Notes under the pieces: model-generated
Told to the model about the DNA's origin: nothing
Databases searched by the model: none
What the model saw: the letters and a program-made list of their open reading frames with translations, nothing else
Shown here: positions 45,510 to 54,920 of the stretch, in pieces
Position numbering within the stretch: the first letter of the stretch is position 1
How the letters are laid out: the number at the start of each line of letters is the position of its first letter
Program-made: the position numbers and the translations under genes
Assembly (NCBI RefSeq): GCF_016587415.1
Contig: NZ_BNJI01000003.1
Span: 1,984,001 to 2,048,000 of the forward strand
Direction: 5' to 3'
DNA: 64,000 bases
From: Ktedonobacter sp. SOSP1-85
Lineage (GTDB): Bacteria > Chloroflexota > Ktedonobacteria > Ktedonobacterales > Ktedonobacteraceae

Positions 45510-47757
45510 GATTGGTCGCCAAACTCTCCTTTTTCTCCTGAAAAGCCGTTTGTGCGCGAATACACCCTCAATGGTTCTTGCTCTCTATGGGCTGCCGGGC
45601 GTGGGAAAGACGGCTCTGGCGATTGCATTAGCTCACGATACAGAGATGCGAGCATACTTCCGCGACGGAATTCTCTGGGCTGGAGCAGGCAAGAACCCAG
45701 ATGTCATAGGGATTTTGCGGCGCTGGGGCACGCTGCTTGATATTTCAGCCACCGAAGCCTCGAGGCTCACCACGCGCGAAGCATGGGCGCAGGCGGTCCG
45801 CACCTCCATAGGTTCACGTCAGATGTTGCTGATCATGGATGATATCTGGACCCTTGAAGCGTTCGCCTCCCTCAAAGTAGGAGGAAATTCCTGTGTTTAC
45901 CTGGTTACCACCCGCTTTCCCCAGCTCGCCTGGCACACTGCGGCCAACAACGCTTTCCCCGTCAGCGAATTGGATACATCTCACAGTATCACTCTCCTGG
46001 AACGCCTGGCGCCTCTGGCTATTCAACAAGAGCCGGCTGCGGCGGCGGAAATTGCGCGCCTGGTTGGTGGGCTGCCGCTGGCGCTCCTGCTCACGGGCAA
46101 TTTTCTGCGCGTGCAAACATACAATGGGCAACAGCGTCGCATGCGCCAGGCCATCGAGCGCCTGCGCTCAGTAGAAATGCGTCTGCACCTTCAGGAACCC
46201 CAGGCTTTCGCTGAACGCTCCCCCAGCATGACAGATACCCCCGCGATCTCACTGCATACCCTGATTGCGATCAGCGATCAGCAAGTAGAGCAAGAGGCCC
46301 GCGAGGCTCTCTACACCCTCTCAGTCTTTCCAGCCAAACCAAATACGTTCAGCGAAGCTGCTGCCCTGGCTGTATGCCAGAGACCTGCCGAAGTGCTCGA
46401 TACGTTATGTGACGCGGGATTGCTGGAGAGCTATGCGCCCGACCGCTACGCGCTCCATCAGACCATCGCCGATTATGCCAGTCTCCAGAGAAGGGATGCT
46501 GCCTCTGTCGAACGTTTCGCGAGCTTTATGGCAGAGTATGTGAGCCTCTCTGAGAAGGACTATCAGCGTCTGGAACAGGAAAGCAGCAATATTCAGGCGG
46601 CCTTGCGTCTGGCCAGCGAACACAATCACCCGGGAGCCCTGATCGTCGCAGGCAACGCCTTTGCCCAGTTTCTCTTTATCCGTGGATCGTACACCGAGGC
46701 AGTAGACCTGTTGGAGCGTGTCTGTCAGGCTGCAACCGCTATGCAGAATCAGCAAAGCTTAGCAACTGCCCTCTACCAACTGGGGGACATTGTCATCAAC
46801 ATGGGAGAATATGCCCGGGCATATAACTACCTGCAACGCGGCCTCGAGCTGACGTCTGAACTCGACGCCCCCGCACTCAGAAGCCGCTTCTTACGTGTTC
46901 TCGGTATCTGTGCCTCCTCTCAAGGCAATTATGCCCAAGCCGAGTCTCACCTTCAGGAAGCTTTAGCTCTTGCGCGGCAAGAAAAGGACGACGAACTCAT
47001 AAGCCTCGTACTCAGAAGTATGGGCGGAATTGCCAACGATCTGGGAAAGCTCGCACAGGCCGAGGAGTATTTGCAAGAAGGGCTTGTCCTGGCACGTCGG
47101 GTAGGAAAACCGGATCACACCTGTACGCTGCTCATCAACCTCGGCCAGATAGCACTCATACGTGCCCAGTATGCACAGGCAGAAAAAATAATTAAAGAAG
47201 GCCTGGATCTCGCCATGCAGATTGGTTTTCGCGCTGGGATGTGCCTGTTCCAGCAGCACCTGGGGATAGTGGCCATGGAACAGGGAAAATATGCGCTGGC
47301 CCGCGAGCCATTTGAACAGTCACTTGCGCTGGCCCGCCGTCTTGAGAATCGCGAATATCAGGTCTCAACGCTGGCAAATTTGGGGCTTCTTTTCCTAAAA
47401 CAGGGCGATTACATCCAGGCAGAAGCGCATCTGGCGGAGGGATTACGCATCGCGCGAATGCTGGGGAACCCATGGGCGCTTGCAGGCACACTCAATGAGT
47501 GGGGAAAGCTCTGTCTGGAACAGGGGAAAGTCGCAGACGCTGCCGCAGCCTTTACCGAAATGTATCAACTGAGTGCCCAGAACTCCCAGGAATGCGAGGC
47601 GCTTGCCCTGTATGGACAGGCTCGTGTCGCCCACATCCAGGGAGATATGCAAAAGGCCCACCAACTAGGACAGGCCAGTCTCGCTCTCCTCCAAGGCATG
47701 GAACACTACCAGGTTCCTGAAGTAGAGCAGTGGCTGGCGACGGTAGTACCAACGTAG
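45175..47757 (+). CDS. XRE-type HTH, NB-ARC (STAND) NTPase with TPR repeats
   Basis: 860 residues. HTH about 15-70 (RGWSQQYVAEQLGADRYYLS). NB-ARC NTPase with P-loop GLPGVGKTAL (Lys at about 145), Walker B LLIMDDIW (about 220-225), and LVGGLPLALLL. From about 450 onward, TPR-like repeats such as ALYQLGDIVINMGEYARAYN and SLALARRLENREYQVSTLAN. Typical of STAND signal switches that bind ligand through TPRs and DNA through the HTH, as regulators or defence effectors. The stop's last base is the first base of the adjacent IS6-C, so the true C-terminus may be lost. Confidence 0.92.
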   Translation: MSDKQKIPSSTKKSAGQHLKEEREMRGWSQQYVAEQLGADRYYLSRWENGKMLPSPYYREKLCALFGKNARELGLISQETPLEMDTLEPESIAHGSSDDPAIPPPPDESRALIGRQTLLFLLKSRLCANTPSMVLALYGLPGVGKTALAIALAHDTEMRAYFRDGILWAGAGKNPDVIGILRRWGTLLDISATEASRLTTREAWAQAVRTSIGSRQMLLIMDDIWTLEAFASLKVGGNSCVYLVTTRFPQLAWHTAANNAFPVSELDTSHSITLLERLAPLAIQQEPAAAAEIARLVGGLPLALLLTGNFLRVQTYNGQQRRMRQAIERLRSVEMRLHLQEPQAFAERSPSMTDTPAISLHTLIAISDQQVEQEAREALYTLSVFPAKPNTFSEAAALAVCQRPAEVLDTLCDAGLLESYAPDRYALHQTIADYASLQRRDAASVERFASFMAEYVSLSEKDYQRLEQESSNIQAALRLASEHNHPGALIVAGNAFAQFLFIRGSYTEAVDLLERVCQAATAMQNQQSLATALYQLGDIVINMGEYARAYNYLQRGLELTSELDAPALRSRFLRVLGICASSQGNYAQAESHLQEALALARQEKDDELISLVLRSMGGIANDLGKLAQAEEYLQEGLVLARRVGKPDHTCTLLINLGQIALIRAQYAQAEKIIKEGLDLAMQIGFRAGMCLFQQHLGIVAMEQGKYALAREPFEQSLALARRLENREYQVSTLANLGLLFLKQGDYIQAEAHLAEGLRIARMLGNPWALAGTLNEWGKLCLEQGKVADAAAAFTEMYQLSAQNSQECEALALYGQARVAHIQGDMQKAHQLGQASLALLQGMEHYQVPEVEQWLATVVPT

Positions 47758-48736
47758 GTTCTGTCAGAATTCAGAAAAGAGCTTGGCTTGGCGATCGTTC
47801 GCGAGGTATGCTAAGAACAACAATTCTCTGACGAGGAGTGATTCATGAACTGCCCGCACTGTGCCTCAGCCACCACGAAAGAACGAACCAAGAAGACCAC
47901 GCTCGGCTATCGGACGTTTCATTGCCTGGATTGCAAGCAAACCTTCAACGAGCGGACTGGAACTCCATTCAATTTCCTGGAATATCCCACTGATATCGTT
48001 CTTCTGGTTGTCTTGTGGCGGCTCCGGTACAAGGTAAGCCTGCGAGATCTCGCCGAGATGTTCCTCGAGCGAGGATGGGTGTTCACGTATGAGGCCGTTC
48101 GGGAATGGGAAAGGCGGTTTGCTCCGCTTATTACAACGCAATTGCGTACGAAACGACGTGGACAAGCAGGACGATCGTGGTACGTTGACGAGACGTACAT
48201 CAAAGTTCATGGGAAGTGGTGTTATCTGTATCGGGCTATTGATGGGGACGGGAATCTGGTTGATTCACGGTTGAGTGAAAAGCGAGATATGGATGCTGCA
48301 CGGCAGTTCTTCAAACAAGCACTTGAGGGGGGTGGTCAGGCTCCAGAGTCTGTCACGACAGATGGACATCGTTCCTCTCCTCGTGCAATACGCGAAATGT
48401 TGGGGAATGAGGTGACACATCGGACACATGTATACCTGAACAATCAGATAGAGCAAGATCATCGAGGCATCAAACAGCGCTATTCTCCCATGCATGGCTT
48501 TGGAGCCTTCGCGTCAGCGGCTCGTTTTTGTCGTGCGTTTGACGAATTACGCAATTATTTTCGCTTCTCTTGCACAAGAGGAAAACCAGCCTCGCTGCGG
48601 GAACAACGGCAAAATTTTCTCCAGCGACTTACAGCTTTACAGGTATTGCTACAAGCTGCTTCATAGGCCGATGAGTGAGAGAGAAGCATCCACGCACCCC
48701 GATACACTTTTTCGTATCCTGAGCTCTGACAGAACC
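47757..48736 (+). mobile_element. IS6-family element, type C
   Basis: 980 bp bounded by GGTTCTGTCAGA and TCTGACAGAACC. Flanks do not repeat. The right end supplies CTGACA, 16 bases before a TATAAT in flanking DNA, upstream of the S9 peptidase gene. Confidence 0.85.
47845..48666 (+). CDS. IS6-family transposase with N-terminal zinc ribbon (type C)
   Basis: 273 residues. N-terminal CPHCASATTKERTKKTTLGY and FHCLDCKQTFNERTG form a zinc ribbon, then the IS6 core: DETYIKVHGKWCYLYRAIDG, VTTDGHRSSPRA, NQIEQDHRGIKQRYSP with the D, D and E. Complete. The ribosome site is GAGGAGTG. Confidence 0.92.
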   Translation: MNCPHCASATTKERTKKTTLGYRTFHCLDCKQTFNERTGTPFNFLEYPTDIVLLVVLWRLRYKVSLRDLAEMFLERGWVFTYEAVREWERRFAPLITTQLRTKRRGQAGRSWYVDETYIKVHGKWCYLYRAIDGDGNLVDSRLSEKRDMDAARQFFKQALEGGGQAPESVTTDGHRSSPRAIREMLGNEVTHRTHVYLNNQIEQDHRGIKQRYSPMHGFGAFASAARFCRAFDELRNYFRFSCTRGKPASLREQRQNFLQRLTALQVLLQAAS

Positions 48737-48753
48737 GGCACAAACGTTATAAT
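48726..48753 (+). promoter_or_regulatory. Hybrid promoter at IS6-C end upstream of S9 peptidase
   Basis: CTGACA (48726-48731) in the IS6-C terminal repeat, 16 bases, TATAAT (48748-48753) in the flank. Transcription would start about 48760 and the leader would contain a CCTCG / CGAGG hairpin at about 48797-48817. The S9 gene starts at 48848. Confidence 0.55.
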
Positions 48754-48847
48754 GATTAAACCCATCAGAAAAGAGAAAAGAGTGAGGCACTTTTCTCCTC
48801 GACCTTAGCCGAGGAAAAAATGCACTTATCAGCACGAGGTGAGACAC

Positions 48848-51013
48848 ATGACAGACAAACAGTTATCCCTGGCGGATGTCGCGCGTTTTCCACGCCCCGG
48901 CATGAGCGTGCCGGGCAGTGTGGAGTTCACGCCCGATAACCGAAAGGTTGCCTATCTACAGAGCGTAACAGGCTCACTGGATCAGGAGTTGTGGACCTAT
49001 GACCTGGAGAGCGGAGCAGAGCAACAAGTGACCGGATTGACCAGTGGTACGGCTCAGCCCTCCGAGTCGCGCTCCCTTGACGAAGAATTACGGCGTGAGC
49101 GCGGCCGCCAACGTATATCGGGGGTGACGAGCTATCAGTTCGCCCAACCAGCTGAAGGGGCTCCGCTTGTACTGCTCGTTCCTTTTGATGGGCGGCTCTA
49201 TCTCGCGCGCGGTGGGGAAAGCCTGGCCCCTCTGGCAGGCTGCGAAGGAGCTATCGATGCACGCTTGAGCCCTGACGGATCGCATGTGGCTTTTGTACGG
49301 ACTGGCGAACTGTATGTCGTCGCAACCGATGGCGCAGGGGAACCACGTATGCTGACCAATGGTGCAATAGATGGCGTGACCAACGGCTTGGCGGAATATA
49401 TCGCCCAGGAGGAGATGGGTCGCCAGGCTGGCTACCGGTGGAGTCCCGATGGCACATGCCTGGCCTTTGTACGTGCCGACAGCCGCCATATCCCCGTGTA
49501 TCCCATTGTCCACCAGGGAACGGAGCACGTGAAGGTAGAGGAACATCGCTACCCCTTTGCGGGCGCTCAGAACGCTATCGTGCAACTGGGCATCGTGGCG
49601 ATTGATGGGCAGCCTGGGGACGTCACCTGGATGGACCTTGGCGAGGAGAAGGATATCTACCTGGCACGTGTGAACTGGCGACCCGATGGAGTGTTGACAG
49701 CGCTGGTTCAATCACGCGATCAGCTCACACAGCGGCTGCTCGCCTTCGAGGCTCAGAGCGGCGCGGCGACGACGTTGCTCGCAGAGGAGGGCCACCCCTG
49801 GCTCAACCTCCACGACGATCTGCGTTTCCTCCGCTCAGGCGCGTTCATCTGGTCGAGCGAGCGGACAGGTTTTCGCCACCTTTCTCTCCATAATCCCGAC
49901 GGCAGTGAGGAAAGAGTGTTGACTGAGGGCGAGTGGATGGTGACAGGTCAGGTAACGCTGGATGAAGATCGGCGCCTCGTCTATTTTCAGGGCACCGCTG
50001 ATGGGCCACTAGAGCGGCATTTGTATGTAGTCTCACTTGATGGCGGACCCATTCGATGTCTCACGCAGGAGCCAGGTTGGCATAATGTGGTGATCTCGCC
50101 GGATTGCCGTTTCTTTGTCGACGGCTGGAATAGCGCGGAGCAGCCGCCACACCTGACCTTGCGTGACCTGGCGGATGGAACAGAGCGTGCTCTGCTGTTC
50201 GAGAACGCAGAGATCACACCCACCTCGCTGGGACTCTGCGTGCCGGAGATCACCAATTTCCTCACACACGATGGTGTCTTGCTCCATGCTGCAATCTACG
50301 CCTCGGAGGAGACACAAGCTGCGGGTCAACCGCGCCCACTGGTGGTCTCAGTCTATGGTGGCCCACACGGACAGATGGTCATCAACAATTGGGCTCTCAC
50401 CGTCGATCTACGAGCACAATATCTGGCTCAACAGGGCTTTGTCGTCCTGAAAGTCGATAACCGTGGAAGCGCCAACCGTGGGCTGGCATTTGAGGCTCCC
50501 ATTGCGCGGACTATGGGGCATATCGAAGTCGACGATCAGGTGGCAGGGGTTCGTTTCCTCTCCGAACGCCCCTATGTTGATAGCGAGCGCGTAGGCATTT
50601 ATGGCTGGAGCTACGGTGGCTACATGGTTTGCCGGGCTCTTACGAAGGCCCCGGAAGTGTTCAAAGCGGGCATCGCCGGTGCGCCGGTCACCTTCTGGGA
50701 GGGCTACGACACCCACTATACCGAGCGATACATGGGGTTGCCCTCCACTAATGCAGAAGGCTATCTGGCCAGTTCTGTGCTGCCTCTCGCCAAATCACTG
50801 GCAGGGAAACTGCTCCTGGTACACGGCCTGGTAGACGAGAATGTCCATGCTCGCCATACCATGCGACTGATCGAGGCCCTCTCTGCCGCGGCGCGAGACT
50901 ACTCACTGATGCTTTTTCCAGAAGCCCGTCACATGCCGCGCAACCCCGCCGACCTTGAGCATATGGAGCGCCAACTGGTAGAGTTTCTGCGTCGCCATTT
51001 GGAGCAAGCCTAG
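48848..51013 (+). CDS. S9 family peptidase (dipeptidyl peptidase IV-like)
   Basis: 721-residue prolyl-oligopeptidase-fold serine peptidase. N-terminal beta-propeller domain with repeated blades, then a C-terminal alpha/beta hydrolase domain. Catalytic triad in view: Ser588 in GWSYGGYM, Asp663 in GLVDENVHA, His695 in EARHMPR. The EE dipeptide for DPP4 recognition (QEEMGRQ) sits near residues 186-187. No signal peptide, so cytoplasmic. ATG 48848 has GAGGTGAG ahead of it. Confidence 0.93.
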   Translation: MTDKQLSLADVARFPRPGMSVPGSVEFTPDNRKVAYLQSVTGSLDQELWTYDLESGAEQQVTGLTSGTAQPSESRSLDEELRRERGRQRISGVTSYQFAQPAEGAPLVLLVPFDGRLYLARGGESLAPLAGCEGAIDARLSPDGSHVAFVRTGELYVVATDGAGEPRMLTNGAIDGVTNGLAEYIAQEEMGRQAGYRWSPDGTCLAFVRADSRHIPVYPIVHQGTEHVKVEEHRYPFAGAQNAIVQLGIVAIDGQPGDVTWMDLGEEKDIYLARVNWRPDGVLTALVQSRDQLTQRLLAFEAQSGAATTLLAEEGHPWLNLHDDLRFLRSGAFIWSSERTGFRHLSLHNPDGSEERVLTEGEWMVTGQVTLDEDRRLVYFQGTADGPLERHLYVVSLDGGPIRCLTQEPGWHNVVISPDCRFFVDGWNSAEQPPHLTLRDLADGTERALLFENAEITPTSLGLCVPEITNFLTHDGVLLHAAIYASEETQAAGQPRPLVVSVYGGPHGQMVINNWALTVDLRAQYLAQQGFVVLKVDNRGSANRGLAFEAPIARTMGHIEVDDQVAGVRFLSERPYVDSERVGIYGWSYGGYMVCRALTKAPEVFKAGIAGAPVTFWEGYDTHYTERYMGLPSTNAEGYLASSVLPLAKSLAGKLLLVHGLVDENVHARHTMRLIEALSAAARDYSLMLFPEARHMPRNPADLEHMERQLVEFLRRHLEQA

Positions 51014-51069
51014 CTCATAGTCTGTAAATCCCAACATTGAGCGGGAGAAATCTGTATAGCTATTCTGAG

Positions 51070-51941
51070 GGTATTGTCAACTTAAAGAGAGAATGAAGAG
51101 CTTTTCAAAAAGGAAGGATGAGAGAGAAGGAAAAAGCGGCCAATCGGGAAGGTGAGTATGACGTTAGGCAGCTGTTTTCATTCTGGTCACCTCGTTCCAG
51201 ACGTGGAATCGTCCCTGCATGAGAACACGATACTCCGAGGCGTTGAGACGATGCCGTTTGAGACGAAAGTGATCGGAAATGTGACCAAAGGCGGAGAGAA
51301 AGCGTTGCGCATGGCCAGGGGATTTGAACCGCCTCATAGCCCGCTCACGTTGTCTGGTTGGTTGGTGTGAGTTTTCGGCTCGATTGTTCAACCCTTTGTG
51401 TCGCCGATGCTCCACGCTTGCCATGATCTCTTGCCTGGCAGCGGCATAGCTGGTCAGTTTGTCGGTAATGATCACGCGTGGCACATATTCAAGTCCTTTG
51501 AGCAGTTTGCGGAAGAAGCGTGTGGCTGCTTGTTTGTTGCGTCGACTCTGGACCAGAATATCAAGCACGTTGCCATCCTGATCGACAGCCCGCCAGAGGT
51601 AGTACTGTTGCCCATTGATTTTGAGAAAGACTTCATCCAAATGCCACTTGTCCCCTGGCCGAGCACGCTGGCGCTTGAGCTCATTGGCGTATTGCTGTCC
51701 AAATTTCAGACACCATTGGCGGATGGTTTCGTAGGTGAGTATGACACCACGCGCAGCTAGAAGCTCTTCAATATCGCGGAAACTCAAGGAGAAACGAAAA
51801 TACAGCCAGACAGCATGACCGATGATTTCCGGTGGGAAGCGGAATCCTTTGTAGGGAGCCCCTGAAACATTCTTTTTCATGGAGTCATTGTATCATACTG
51901 TTCAGTTTTCCATGAGGTGGGCTCTCCAAGTTGACAATACC
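51070..51941 (-). mobile_element. IS6-family element, type A, copy 2
   Basis: 872 bp, same ends as copy 1 (GGTATTGTCAACTT at 51070, AAGTTGACAATACC ending 51941). Left end carries outward TTGACA with TGTATA complement 16 bases away, a likely antisense promoter toward the S9 gene. No target duplication. Cuts an IS701 transposase. Confidence 0.88.
51164..51880 (-). CDS. IS6-family transposase (type A, copy 2)
   Basis: 238 residues with the same core as copy 1: PGDKWHLDEVFLKINGQQYY, VIITDKLTSYAAAR, NRAENSHQPTRQRER. Intact and closely similar to the other A copies. Confidence 0.93.
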   Translation of the reverse strand: MKKNVSGAPYKGFRFPPEIIGHAVWLYFRFSLSFRDIEELLAARGVILTYETIRQWCLKFGQQYANELKRQRARPGDKWHLDEVFLKINGQQYYLWRAVDQDGNVLDILVQSRRNKQAATRFFRKLLKGLEYVPRVIITDKLTSYAAARQEIMASVEHRRHKGLNNRAENSHQPTRQRERAMRRFKSPGHAQRFLSAFGHISDHFRLKRHRLNASEYRVLMQGRFHVWNEVTRMKTAA

Positions 51942-52526
51942 TAATCGGCAAGGTAGGGAACCAACGGCGCACCAGACTGACCATTTGACACGCCCACACC
52001 CCGACCGTTTTGTGACGTTTGCCCAAGCTCGCGCTCACCGCTGGTGTCGTCGCCAGCACGCACAAAAAGGCAAGGCACAGCGTTGTTTGGTCCAAGGCAG
52101 TGTGACGACCACAGCCATCACCATCCATCGCAGCCCCGGACTACTCACCGATCTCTTGCGGCTGGAGAGCATGCTATCGCGGTAATGTCCACGCTTGCTG
52201 ATCTTCGGTCCCCAGCGCCGCTCCAGCGTTTCATCGATGACCAATTCCAAGGTGCCGCCCGCCTGGACAAAGGTTTCCACGATGGTTGTGAGCAACTGAC
52301 GGCTCACGGCCAGAGGCGACCAACGTGCTCGATTGAGCACCTGATGGAACGTGCTGAAGTTGGTCTCCCTTTCATGACCGGTGTGGCGCAGAGCAGCCGC
52401 AACGGTGCGACGTCCATGAGCCAACAGGGTACCAGTCAACAAGATCATCAATTTCCTCCATGTCGGAGCCGTAAACAGTGGCCGAAAGGCGGCCAGAACC
52501 TCTATAATGGGATCGGGAAGGAGCAT
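51942..52526 (-). pseudogene. IS701-family DDE transposase, cut by IS6-A copy 2
   Basis: Reads the N-terminal half: MLLPDPIIEVLAAFRPLFTA, LTGTLLAHGRRTVAAALRHT, and the DDE-5 region VIDETLERRWGPKISKRGHY with the first catalytic Asp, then SSPGLRWMVMAVVVTLPW. A frame slip at a run of five T (about 52069-52073) leads to LATTPAVSASLGKRHKTVGV. It ends at the IS6 right end at 51941. Confidence 0.82.
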
Positions 52527-52756
52527 GAGGTTTCTCCTGAGCAAGATCGTCGTTTGGTTACCTCTATCTTACTTCAAAGGTGGCTTCATGCCCTATGCTT
52601 TCCCAAATAGACACAGTCGAGTTCACATGCTGCGTACAGACCCCAAAAGAGTCCGGTTTTCATCCGTGTGCCTGGTATTCTCCGCGTGAGATTGCTTGTT
52701 GTCTCTCGCGTATTGTATGTACGACGAAATGAGAAATATTCGTAAAGGAGTTCTGT

Positions 52757-53329
52757 ATGCCGCATTTGTCTTCCTTGCGTCTTGTGAGTTTGATTGGCTT
52801 GCTGGGATCTGCCCTCGTGATCATTGGCTTCTTCCTACCAACTCGCTTTGTCACTGTAGCATTTCCTCCACTGCCTGCGTCGTCTTCTGCTGATTCCTAT
52901 TGGAGTATGCTCGGTGATACCGTAACCGGTGGCACCATACATGAACTGTCTTTGGAAATGGAAATTGGGTCATTTTTGCTCGCGATCCTCATTCCACTGT
53001 TGACCTCTCTTGCCGGACTTCTCGGCACAGGGAAGCGAAACATTCTCCTCCTCAGCCTGGGATTTGCCATCCTCGGTTTCCTCGAATTTTTGCTCTTTTC
53101 CGCACTTCTCCTGTCCTTCTCTAGGTGGGGTGGTCGTGTCACCGAGATCCACACTTCCGGCCCAGGTTTCTGGCTGATGCTCATCGGGTTTCCTCTCTGC
53201 ATCGGTAGTAGCATCATCGCCCACCACCTGTTGTCCAAGCCTCGTATCACCTTCGTCAAATCGCCGGACAGTCTGCGAGAGATCGCGAGAGGAAACGAAT
53301 TCCGCCGACCCTCACAGGACTTCGTTTGA
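52757..53329 (+). CDS. Four-helix membrane protein, unknown
   Basis: 190 residues with helices around 8-30, 75-97, 100-125 and 138-160 (for example LRLVSLIGLLGSALVIIGFF). The loop after helix 1 carries SSSADSYWSMLGDTVTGGTI. No known family recognised. RBS GTAAAGGAG before the ATG. Just downstream of IS701 debris. Confidence 0.55.
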   Translation: MPHLSSLRLVSLIGLLGSALVIIGFFLPTRFVTVAFPPLPASSSADSYWSMLGDTVTGGTIHELSLEMEIGSFLLAILIPLLTSLAGLLGTGKRNILLLSLGFAILGFLEFLLFSALLLSFSRWGGRVTEIHTSGPGFWLMLIGFPLCIGSSIIAHHLLSKPRITFVKSPDSLREIARGNEFRRPSQDFV

Positions 53330-53510
53330 GAAGAAGCCTTGAAAATGTACAAAGTCGAGATAAGGATAAAAAGCTCTTTTTTGGGTGTATTGATTACTGT
53401 GGTCAGTGATCATCAGAGCGAAAGCATCCCCCTGCTCTGTCGCACCTGTGCCGAAAGAGAACCAGCTCATCTCACACAAGGCGTTGAAAAGCCTGGAAGG
53501 AAAACAGACC

Positions 53511-54337
53511 ATGTCACCTGAACCCGGTTCTGCTCCTGTCCTTGTTTTATCCCCACGTTACTCGTCTGATTCACGCATGTTGCGTCTTGCCGCAATCCAC
53601 AAGGGGTGGCAAGTTGAACGCCTTGGGGGTGGGAGGTCCCAGAGCGTCTTTTGCCGCGAAAGCTGATTTTTTCTGGTGAGTATTCCTACATTAAGGTGAT
53701 AGCACACAAGCTCTCCTGGGCGCTGCTTGATGCCCCTCCTAACTGGCTTCTCCACCTGCCAATACCCTACAAGAAACGAGTGATTGAGTACACGACTCTT
53801 GCAGAAGCAAGAAAGCTTTCCCAAGCCCGGTTCGTCAAACCCGCTCTCGAGAAACTGTTTGCCGCAACTGTGTATCCCTCAGGAGTTCATTTGTTCGAGG
53901 AGTCTGAGGGACTGGCAGAGGCAACCCCCGTTCTCGTCTCTGAGCCGGTTGAATGGGATATTGAATTTCGCTTCTTTGTCCTTGAGCAGCGTGTGACGAC
54001 CTTCTCATCGTACTGGCGTGGGAACCGTCCCACCCGTTTGGATGACGGAACATGGCAGGCCGAGTCAGCAGAGATTGAAGAGGCACGTCATTTTATAGAC
54101 TCCCTTCTTGCCGATTCGCGCGTGCAAATCCCGCCAGCGATCGTGATTGATGCCGGCAAGATTCGCGATCGCGGCTGGGCGGTGATCGAGGCCAACGCTG
54201 CCTGGGCTGCCGGGATCTATGGGTGCGATCCTCTCCAGATTCTCCCAGTGCTTGAACATGCCTGTATTCATCGTACTCAGCTCACTCCTGAACTTGTGGT
54301 TTGGGAAAGCAATCGAAATGCAAAGCGAGCGCGCTGA
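53511..54337 (+). pseudogene. ATP-grasp (DUF4343-type) protein, frameshifted
   Basis: Frame one begins MSPEPGSAPVLVLSPRYSSD and IHKGWQVERLGG; frame two from 53640 continues WEVPERLLPRKLIFSGEYSY and ARKLSQARFVKPALEKLFAA, TPVLVSEPVEWDIEFRFFVL, PAIVIDAGKIRDRGWAVIEA, NAAWAAGIYGCDPLQ, as in R2K/DUF4343 ATP-grasp proteins. The break is at five G (53635-53639); six G would restore LGGWEVPERL. So a 275-residue gene with a 1-base lesion or error. Ligates an unknown acid and amine. Confidence 0.8.
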
Positions 54338-54418
54338 ATTGGTCCAGATGGCTACACATGGTCCCTTCTCTGAAAAAGACGGAATGAGCTTGAATGGGCC
54401 AAGAAGAGGGGGAAATCA

Positions 54419-54682
54419 TCAAGAAGAGTAAAGAAAACAAGCCGATGATAGGAGCTCTTTCTTCGTCTGTGCATATTCCCCACTTACCGAGAATGAGGTG
54501 GTATCCACATGCACTTGCTTGCTTGAGACGCCAAAGACCTGGCGGGCGCCTAATGCCTGACCATACTTCTTCACTGTCCCCGGGGAGCAGTCGTCTTCCT
54601 GAAGTGTACGCCTCCAGTGCTCCACAAGTTCCGCAGGGGTCACGTGCCGACGACCCAGTGGAAGGACGATGTGATTGTACAC
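54419..54682 (-). pseudogene. IS1634-family transposase fragment
   Basis: Reads LQEDDCSPGTVKKYGQALGA, then RQVFGVSSKQVHVDTTSFSV and SGEYAQ, the DDE entry segment of IS1634 transposases. The N- and C-terminal parts are absent. Another piece of the same family lies at 62371-62536. Confidence 0.6.
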
Positions 54683-54920
54683 GGGTCCTCAAAAGAGTGA
54701 AAAATATTTCCCGCTCTTCTCTGCCTCGTTAAAGGTCGAGGTGCGTGATACGATGGTAGAGGCTCCCAGCGTCCGAGGGCCTGGACTGCCCATATTCGCA
54801 CTCGTTTACCTCTTGTCTTGGCACTTCTCAATACTGTTATTTTGTCTTATCCACCTGTCCAGAAAACTGACTCCATCATAATTCTTTGGAACTAAATAAT
54901 CTGAATAAAATTCAATAAGA

